Assembly: GCA_017560605.1 (NCBI GenBank)
Contig: JAFZEQ010000024.1
Coordinates: 1-9,714 of the forward strand
DNA from: Paludibacteraceae bacterium
GTDB lineage: Bacteria > Bacteroidota > Bacteroidia > Bacteroidales > Paludibacteraceae
Length of the DNA stretch: 9,714 nt
Direction of reading: 5' to 3'
Below the pieces are notes generated by a model. The model did no database searches, was not told where the DNA came from, and worked only from the letters and a program-made list of their open reading frames with translations. Made by a program: the position numbers and the translations under genes. The first letter of the stretch is position 1, and every line of letters starts with the position of its first letter. Shown here piece after piece: positions 6,047 through 9,714 of the stretch.

Positions 6047-6352
6047 TTATGCATCACCGCCGCCGAAAGACATCGGAATTGTGCTTCCAGGAGCAGGTGA
6101 GCCATTGATCTTGATGTTTCCGTTTTGCTTCTCGTACTTTGCTATATTATCTTGCAATGCAAAAAGTAGTTTTTTCGCATTGTCAGGTGTCATAATGATG
6201 CGTGACTGCACATTTGCATTTTTTTGACCAGGCATCATACGAACAAAGTCTATAACGAATTCAGAGTTAGAATGTGCAATGATAGCTAGATTAGCGTAGT
6301 TGCCTTCAGCTACTTCAGGTGTAAGATTGATGTTGATTTTTTGTTCTTCCAT
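6047..6352 (-). CDS. DUF3467 family protein
   Basis: This 101-residue soluble protein matches the DUF3467 pattern seen across Bacteroidota: GNYANLAIIAHSNSEFVIDF (17-36) followed by VRMMPGQ, then VQSRIIMTPDNAKKLLFAL (48-66) and QDNIAKYE (67-74). The tail (75-101) is Gly, Pro and Ser rich and probably disordered. The biochemical role is not known. The gene lies 30 nt downstream of the GT2 gene and immediately before the palindromic element. In other Bacteroidota it is often found near rpoC, which is not the case here. The ATG at 6352 gives the normal N-terminus, MEEQKINI. Confidence 0.9.
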   Translation of the reverse strand: MEEQKININLTPEVAEGNYANLAIIAHSNSEFVIDFVRMMPGQKNANVQSRIIMTPDNAKKLLFALQDNIAKYEKQNGNIKINGSPAPGSTIPMSFGGGDA

Positions 6353-6382
6353 AGTTATAATATGTTTAATTTGCGTTATTGT

Positions 6383-7546
6383 TTACCAATATAAATGTTT
6401 TTGTGTTATTCGCTTTGTTGCTAGCATATATAGCGTAATGAGTGGTAATACGATATCGTATATTAATAGTCCTATACCTACTTTACGCATTCCTAATCTG
6501 TGCGCTGCTATGTTGATGATAGCCAACTGTGTGATATAGCGTATTAGGAATAATGCACCTGTAATAACAGCAGTGGTTAGTCCACCCCAGATGATGCTAC
6601 AAATAAGGCCTGCATATAACATAGCTCGGCTAAGTGGCTCAATGGTAAGTCTAAAACGACTGCCGAAACGATAGTTAGGTGAGACGGATAAATGACGGCG
6701 TTTTTGGTGAAGCCATTCGTGCCAGGTGGTTTTGGGTACAGACCAAATCAAACTATCTTTATTACATACTGCTACTGTGTTTTTGCTAGAAGCTATACGG
6801 TTGACAAATAAGTCGTCATCACCTGCAATATTATTAAGAAGCCCTTTGAAGCCACCAACCTTAAAGAAAGTACTGCGTTTGTATGCTAGGTTGCGACCGA
6901 CTCCCATATATGGGTGGCCAGCACGAGCCATACCTAGATATTGAAGACCGGTGAAGAGGGTATCGTAACTGATAAAATGATTAAGTAAGCCCTTCTTTTC
7001 GAAATATGGGCTAAAACCTAAAACAATTTCCGTGTTTTGGTTTGCAAAGCCTTGCATCATTTCTCGTATCCAGTATTTTGATTCTGGACGACAATCAGCA
7101 TCGGTTAGAAGAATATGCTCATAATGAGCTGCCTTGATACCAATGGTTAGAGCTAGCTTTTTGCTGCTTAATACGCGAGCGCCTCGTGGAACGAAGGTGT
7201 GGTATAAATTAGGATATTGGCGAGATAGTCTCTCGAGTAGAAATTCGGTTTCATCTTCTGAGCAGTCATCTACAATAATTACTTCGTAATTAGGATAATC
7301 CTGTGAGAGTAGGATAGGTAGATACTCTTGCAGGTTCGTGTATTCATTGCGTGCACATATGATTATGCTAACTGCAGGTAATTCTTGTGGATTTTCCTCG
7401 CTTTTAGATACGGATGTAGCGCTGCCTTTGTTGATATAGCGGAAGTAGAAATATAGTTGATATACAAAGGCAACAAAGACCAGCGATAGCAGGCTAATCG
7501 CTAGTGGGTTGTTTATACTATTAAAGATTTGCTCGAATTGTATCAC
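6383..7546 (-). CDS. Membrane-bound family 2 glycosyltransferase
   Basis: This 387-residue inner-membrane enzyme probably transfers a sugar from a nucleotide donor to an envelope or exported glycan. It has an N-terminal membrane helix (about 14-36) and a full GT-A domain: SIIICARNE (60-68), VIIVDDCSEDET (89-100), the DxD motif LLTDADCRP (147-154), GVGRNLAYKRS (215-225), GDDD (242-245) and QKRRH (281-285), the counterpart of the QxxRW motif. Hydrophobic C-terminal helices lie at about 308-332, 333-348 and 357-376. The start is a GTG at 7546. An in-frame stop lies five codons upstream and no earlier ATG exists. It lies 8 nt after the SGNH gene, so the two are probably co-transcribed. The sugar and acceptor cannot be named. 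It is related to the shortened GT2-like gene at the other end of the block. Confidence 0.9.
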   Translation of the reverse strand: MIQFEQIFNSINNPLAISLLSLVFVAFVYQLYFYFRYINKGSATSVSKSEENPQELPAVSIIICARNEYTNLQEYLPILLSQDYPNYEVIIVDDCSEDETEFLLERLSRQYPNLYHTFVPRGARVLSSKKLALTIGIKAAHYEHILLTDADCRPESKYWIREMMQGFANQNTEIVLGFSPYFEKKGLLNHFISYDTLFTGLQYLGMARAGHPYMGVGRNLAYKRSTFFKVGGFKGLLNNIAGDDDLFVNRIASSKNTVAVCNKDSLIWSVPKTTWHEWLHQKRRHLSVSPNYRFGSRFRLTIEPLSRAMLYAGLICSIIWGGLTTAVITGALFLIRYITQLAIINIAAHRLGMRKVGIGLLIYDIVLPLITLYMLATKRITQKHLYW

Positions 7547-7554
7547 AGTCGGTT

Positions 7555-8265
7555 TTATTTATCTTTCTTAATGGTTTTTTTGAGTTTCTTGCTATCTACA
7601 TCTAGGATGGCTTGCTTGGCCATGCTAGCAACCTTAGCTGCACCAGCAGCATTGAGTTGATATTCGCCTTTTGTTACATCAAAAGTTACATAATATTTAG
7701 CCGCCTCATCTTCCGTCATACTAGCTAACCACTCGCGAGTGTATTTTTCTAGATCCACTACCGCAACATGTTTGTATGTTCCAACACGGCGAATAGCCTC
7801 AGCATAAGCACCAAGGCGATCGATCAATTTGCCATTATGATAATATGGTTGAGCCAATGGAGTACAAAGTACTACATTGACTTTGTTCTTGAAACCTAAA
7901 TCAATGATTTCCATCAGTCGGCGATTGAATGCATCCAAAGAACTATAATCGTTGATATTGTACTCTTTGAGATCGTTGGTGCCGAATTGTACAAACATAA
8001 TAGCACGGTTTGGCGCTTTCTCAATGCGTTTGATACCGTCATTGTCCATAAACGCACGAACACTAAAGCCTAATTTAGCATCATTAATTACTTTAGTTTT
8101 CTTAGTCCAGTATTCTTCCATAGCCTGAACCCAACCGCATGGGCCAGCAGAGTCGGTATAATGCGCCATAACACCGTCACCTACCATCCATAATGTACGT
8201 GGACGAGCTGCTGTATAAGTGCTGATAAGAAGAGCAGCTGAAAGCAATAGAAATAACTTTTTCAT
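7555..8265 (-). CDS. Secreted SGNH-fold protein, probable inactive (pseudoenzyme) esterase relative
   Basis: The fold matches SGNH/GDSL hydrolases nearest to rhamnogalacturonan acetylesterases. Signals are a type I signal peptide (MKKLFLLLSAALLISTYTAA, cleavage near residue 19-20), block I WMVGDGVMAHY (26-36), block II NDAKLGFS (61-68), block III FGTND (94-98) and a terminal LNAAGAAKV (204-212). The catalytic serine of GDS is glycine (Gly31), a change reachable by one base, AGT to GGT. The DxxH of block V reads GEYQLN (200-205), so both Asp and His are also missing. The oxyanion Gly66 and Asn97 remain. Activity of the standard type is therefore unlikely, and a glycan-binding role is possible. 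The ATG at 8265 is preferred over one at 8289 because it starts the signal peptide directly. Confidence 0.85.
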   Translation of the reverse strand: MKKLFLLLSAALLISTYTAARPRTLWMVGDGVMAHYTDSAGPCGWVQAMEEYWTKKTKVINDAKLGFSVRAFMDNDGIKRIEKAPNRAIMFVQFGTNDLKEYNINDYSSLDAFNRRLMEIIDLGFKNKVNVVLCTPLAQPYYHNGKLIDRLGAYAEAIRRVGTYKHVAVVDLEKYTREWLASMTEDEAAKYYVTFDVTKGEYQLNAAGAAKVASMAKQAILDVDSKKLKKTIKKDK

Positions 8266-8307
8266 ATTAAAACAAATTTGTGTGTTCAATAATTACAAAT
8301 TAACGCG

Positions 8308-8338
8308 CAAAGTTACAACTTTTTTTTTATATATGCAA
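8308..8338 (-). promoter_or_regulatory. Promoter of the SGNH-GT2-DUF3467 operon
   Basis: On the minus strand TAACTTTG (8315-8308) is an exact TAnnTTTG -7 element, and TTG (8338-8336) lies 20 nt upstream. Transcription would begin near 8301, giving a leader of about 36 nt to the ATG at 8265. An ATG at 8289 would leave only about 12 nt. Since leaderless or very short leaders are less usual, this supports the 8265 start. Confidence 0.8.
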
Positions 8339-8347
8339 TTTTTTTTG

Positions 8348-8355
8348 TAATTTTG
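8348..8355 (+). promoter_or_regulatory. aroC -7 promoter element
   Basis: TAATTTTG matches TAnnTTTG. No TTG is found at the usual 20-nt distance, which falls in a T run, so the -33 is weak. It lies 32 bp from the oppositely oriented -7 of the SGNH operon, back to back. The in-frame TTG that could extend aroC overlaps this element, which rules it out as a translation start. Confidence 0.65.
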
Positions 8356-8376
8356 CACCCGAAACCATTAATTCGT

Positions 8377-9450
8377 ATGAATAGTCTAGGCAAAAACTTC
8401 GTTTTTACCTCTTTTGGAGAGTCACACGGTCGAGCTATCGGCGGTGTGCTAGATGGTGTGCCTGCAGGTCTTCATATTGATTTGGAAATGATTCGTCAGG
8501 CTCTTGATAAGAGGGCGGGTCGCGTTGCTCCAAGTTTAGAGGACGGCTGCGCCTACAGTTTAGAGTTTAAAGGCGAAGGAATTTCTCCTCGCGCAAAGCG
8601 CGAAACAGATCAAGTGGAGTGGATTAGTGGTGTGCTAGATGGCGTGACATTGGGTACACCTATTGCTTTTATCATCCGCAATGCGGATGCTCGTTCTCAG
8701 GATTATGACTGGCTTAAGCATAATTATCGCTTAGGTCATGCCGATCAAACTTACCAAGAGAAATATGGCATTCGTGACCATCGTGGAGGCGGTCGAGCTT
8801 CAGCTCGCGAAACGGCTTCTCGTGTCGTAGCGGGTAGTATTGCTCAACAACTTTTGGCTGAGCAAAATATCCAAATATCGGCTCAACTTATCCAAGTTGG
8901 TACAGAAACTAATTCCGAGAAATTTGCGCAATATATTGCTGATATTCAGCAACAAGGCGATAGTATAGGTGGTATAGTGGAGTGCACCATTACAGGCCTT
9001 CCTGTAGGCCTTGGCGAACCTATTTTCGATAAACTCCAAAGCCACTTGGCTTATGCCATGCTCTCGATTAATGCTTGCAAAGGATTTGAATATGGTTCTG
9101 GTTTTTCGGGAGTTGGGCTTCAAGGTAGCGAGATGTATCTGTCCAATGATCCTCAGCTCGTTACAGGTGGTATTGCAGGTGGTATCTCGGATGGCAATCC
9201 GATTGTTTTCCGTTGTGTGTTCAAGCCTACAGCGTCTAATCGCAAAACGCTAGAAGCGTTGTGCGCTGAAGTTCAGAAGGTTCAGGAGTTTAGAAGTTCA
9301 GATGATAATAATTCAAAATTCTTAATTCAAAATTCAAAATTACCTCTCGGTCGTCATGACGCTTGCGTAGCTGTCCGTGCTGTGGCTGTGGTAGAGGCAA
9401 TGGCAGCTCTGGTTTTGCAAGATTTCCTATCTCTAAACACTAAACACTAA
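8377..9450 (+). CDS. aroC: Chorismate synthase with in-frame repeat insertions
   Basis: This 357-residue, FMN-dependent enzyme converts EPSP to chorismate, the last shikimate step. Motifs include FGESHG (13-18), LGHAD (119-123), KYGIRDHRGGGRASARET (129-146), GDSIGGIVE (194-202), GLGEPIFDKL (211-220), SINACKG (230-236) and GRHDACVAVRAV (325-336). The ATG at 8377 begins MNSLGKNFVFTSFGESHG, as expected. Two places are longer than in E. coli AroC. One is residues about 50-70, where the usual RRRPG(T/Q)S motif reads KRAGRVAPS. The other is about residues 298-324, where short DNA repeats encode VQKVQEFRSS and NNSKFLIQNSKL just before GRHD. The conserved RPGHAD is YRLGHAD. The last codons lie in a heptamer repeat and overlap the convergent gene by 11 bp. 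It is divergent from the SGNH gene. Confidence 0.93.
   Translation: MNSLGKNFVFTSFGESHGRAIGGVLDGVPAGLHIDLEMIRQALDKRAGRVAPSLEDGCAYSLEFKGEGISPRAKRETDQVEWISGVLDGVTLGTPIAFIIRNADARSQDYDWLKHNYRLGHADQTYQEKYGIRDHRGGGRASARETASRVVAGSIAQQLLAEQNIQISAQLIQVGTETNSEKFAQYIADIQQQGDSIGGIVECTITGLPVGLGEPIFDKLQSHLAYAMLSINACKGFEYGSGFSGVGLQGSEMYLSNDPQLVTGGIAGGISDGNPIVFRCVFKPTASNRKTLEALCAEVQKVQEFRSSDDNNSKFLIQNSKLPLGRHDACVAVRAVAVVEAMAALVLQDFLSLNTKH
8533..8565 (+). repeat. Short direct repeat AGTTTAGAG within aroC
   Basis: AGTTTAGAG occurs at 8533-8541 and 8557-8565, exactly 24 bp (8 codons) apart. It encodes SLE twice (residues 53-55 and 61-63), and a related GTTTAAAG follows. The stretch coincides with extra residues after the position of the RRRPG motif, so it may have arisen by local duplication. 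Confidence 0.5.
9271..9301 (+). repeat. GTTCAG repeat (period 8-9) within aroC
   Basis: GTTCAG, GTTCAG, GTTTAG and GTTCAG begin at 9271, 9280, 9288 and 9296. They are joined by AAG or AG-type spacers, giving periods of 9, 8 and 8 bp. The tract encodes VQKVQEFRSS (residues 299-308) in a variable region and leads directly into the AATTC heptamer tract. Confidence 0.7.
9310..9342 (+). repeat. AATTCAA heptamer tract within aroC
   Basis: AATTC or AATTA begins at 9310, 9317, 9324, 9331 and 9338, with exact 7-bp spacing in five units: AATTCAA, AATTCTT, AATTCAA, AATTCAA, AATTA. It encodes NSKFLIQNSKL (residues 312-322), right before the conserved GRHD motif. The 12-mer AATTCAAAATTC occurs twice here and once in the aroA tract on its coding strand. 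Confidence 0.9.
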
Positions 9451-9453
9451 ACT
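9433..9453. repeat. CTAAACA heptamer tract at the aroC stop
   Basis: CTAAACA, CTAAACA and CTAAACT follow one another at 9433, 9440 and 9447. The aroC stop TAA (9448-9450) lies in the third unit. The TAG stop of the opposite gene (complement of 9440-9442) lies in the second. The tract therefore sets the last residues of both convergent proteins. Confidence 0.8.
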
Positions 9454-9714
9454 CCCGCTCAACCCACTTATCAAGCGACTCTTTTTCGCCCAATCCTATT
9501 CTGTTCTTGATACGCATTCTGCGGCTCCAAATGGTGCGTTGCGTAGCACCTGTCAGTAGGCAGATGTCCGAATTATCTATACCTAATATATATAAGGCAA
9601 TCACTTGCAAGTCTGTGGATGTTAGTCTAGGGTAGGTGTTTTGTAGTTTAGTTAGTATATCACCATAGGCTCCTTCAAACTCTTTTAGGAAGCCTTGCCA
9701 TTGTTCTTCTGTGG
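9440..9714 (-). CDS. C-terminal end of a LuxR-type helix-turn-helix protein (partial)
   Basis: Reading from the window edge, 90 residues are visible before the TAG at 9442-9440, beginning TEEQWQGFLKEFEGAYGDIL. The part TYPRLTSTDLQVIALYILGI (27-46) followed by DNSDICLLTGATQRTIWSRR and MRIKNRIGL has the layout of a LuxR-like HTH. In Bacteroidota this is often placed at the C-terminus of TPR-containing regulators. There, a cytosolic HTH senses through N-terminal repeats or a membrane segment, but that part lies outside this window. The DNA-recognition helix would be ATQRTIWSRRMRIKNRI. The gene overlaps the end of aroC by 11 bp in convergent orientation. No start codon lies in the window. Confidence 0.8.
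   Translation of the reverse strand, partial: TEEQWQGFLKEFEGAYGDILTKLQNTYPRLTSTDLQVIALYILGIDNSDICLLTGATQRTIWSRRMRIKNRIGLGEKESLDKWVEREFSV

Noticed and set aside
8266..8289. ATG at 8289 as start of the SGNH gene.
   Set aside because: It puts eight polar residues before a normal signal peptide and leaves a very short leader, so 8265 fits better.
8353..8376. TTG start eight codons upstream for aroC.
   Set aside because: The codon overlaps the -7 promoter element, so it would not lie in the mRNA.
9440..9714. A sigma factor rather than an HTH regulator at the right edge.
   Set aside because: The spacing of LTSTDLQVIALYILG and the following helices resembles LuxR-type ends of TPR regulators more than sigma region 4. 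Only 90 residues are visible, so this stays open.
1..9714. CRISPR array, transposase, tRNA, rRNA or defence genes.
   Set aside because: No spaced identical repeats of CRISPR size, no transposase motifs and no RNA-gene signatures were found.

Overview
The window looks like chromosomal DNA of a Bacteroidota member, most likely order Bacteroidales. Three things point there: TAnnTTTG-type -7 promoter elements with an upstream TTG/TTTG about 20 nt away in front of secG, the SGNH gene and aroC; the absence of clear Shine-Dalgarno sequences; and family signatures such as DUF3467, a lipoprotein dipeptidyl peptidase III, and a TPR/LuxR-type regulator C-terminus. The genus cannot be told from this sequence.

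Layout. Left (1-1186, + strand): rpmH (L34), a 9-bp-period repeat and a hairpin, rbfA, then secG under its own promoter. Middle (1187-8265, all - strand, read right to left): a secreted SGNH-fold protein, a full-length membrane glycosyltransferase (GT2), a DUF3467 protein, a 69-bp palindromic element, a nucleoside phosphorylase, lipoprotein DPP III, aroA, and a second GT2-like gene. Gaps within this block are mostly 8 to 61 nt, or a 22-bp overlap. The exception is the 128-nt gap that holds the palindrome. The genes probably form one or two operons. Right (8377-9714): aroC on the + strand, divergent from the SGNH gene, then the 3' end of a convergent - strand gene with a LuxR-like helix-turn-helix that has no start codon inside the window.

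How the genes fit together. rpmH, rbfA and secG are translation and secretion housekeeping genes. aroA and aroC are the last two steps to chorismate. The phosphorylase is nucleoside salvage and DPP III is peptide breakdown at the envelope. The SGNH protein and the two GT2 proteins may act on envelope or exported polysaccharide.

No defence system, mobile element with a transposase, CRISPR array, tRNA or rRNA was seen. The unusual material is of another kind. (a) Several short-period repeats (7, 8-9, 9 and 20 bp) occur here, and most of them lie inside the coding frames of aroA and aroC, apparently as in-frame peptide insertions. (b) There is a 69-bp palindrome with perfect 12-bp arms. (c) The SGNH protein has lost its catalytic Ser and Asp/His but kept its oxyanion-hole residues. 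(d) AroA lacks about 28 residues between two active-site motifs while keeping every catalytic residue. (e) One GT2 lacks its N-terminal nucleotide-binding segment. (f) The secG terminator lies inside the coding sequence of the convergent gene.
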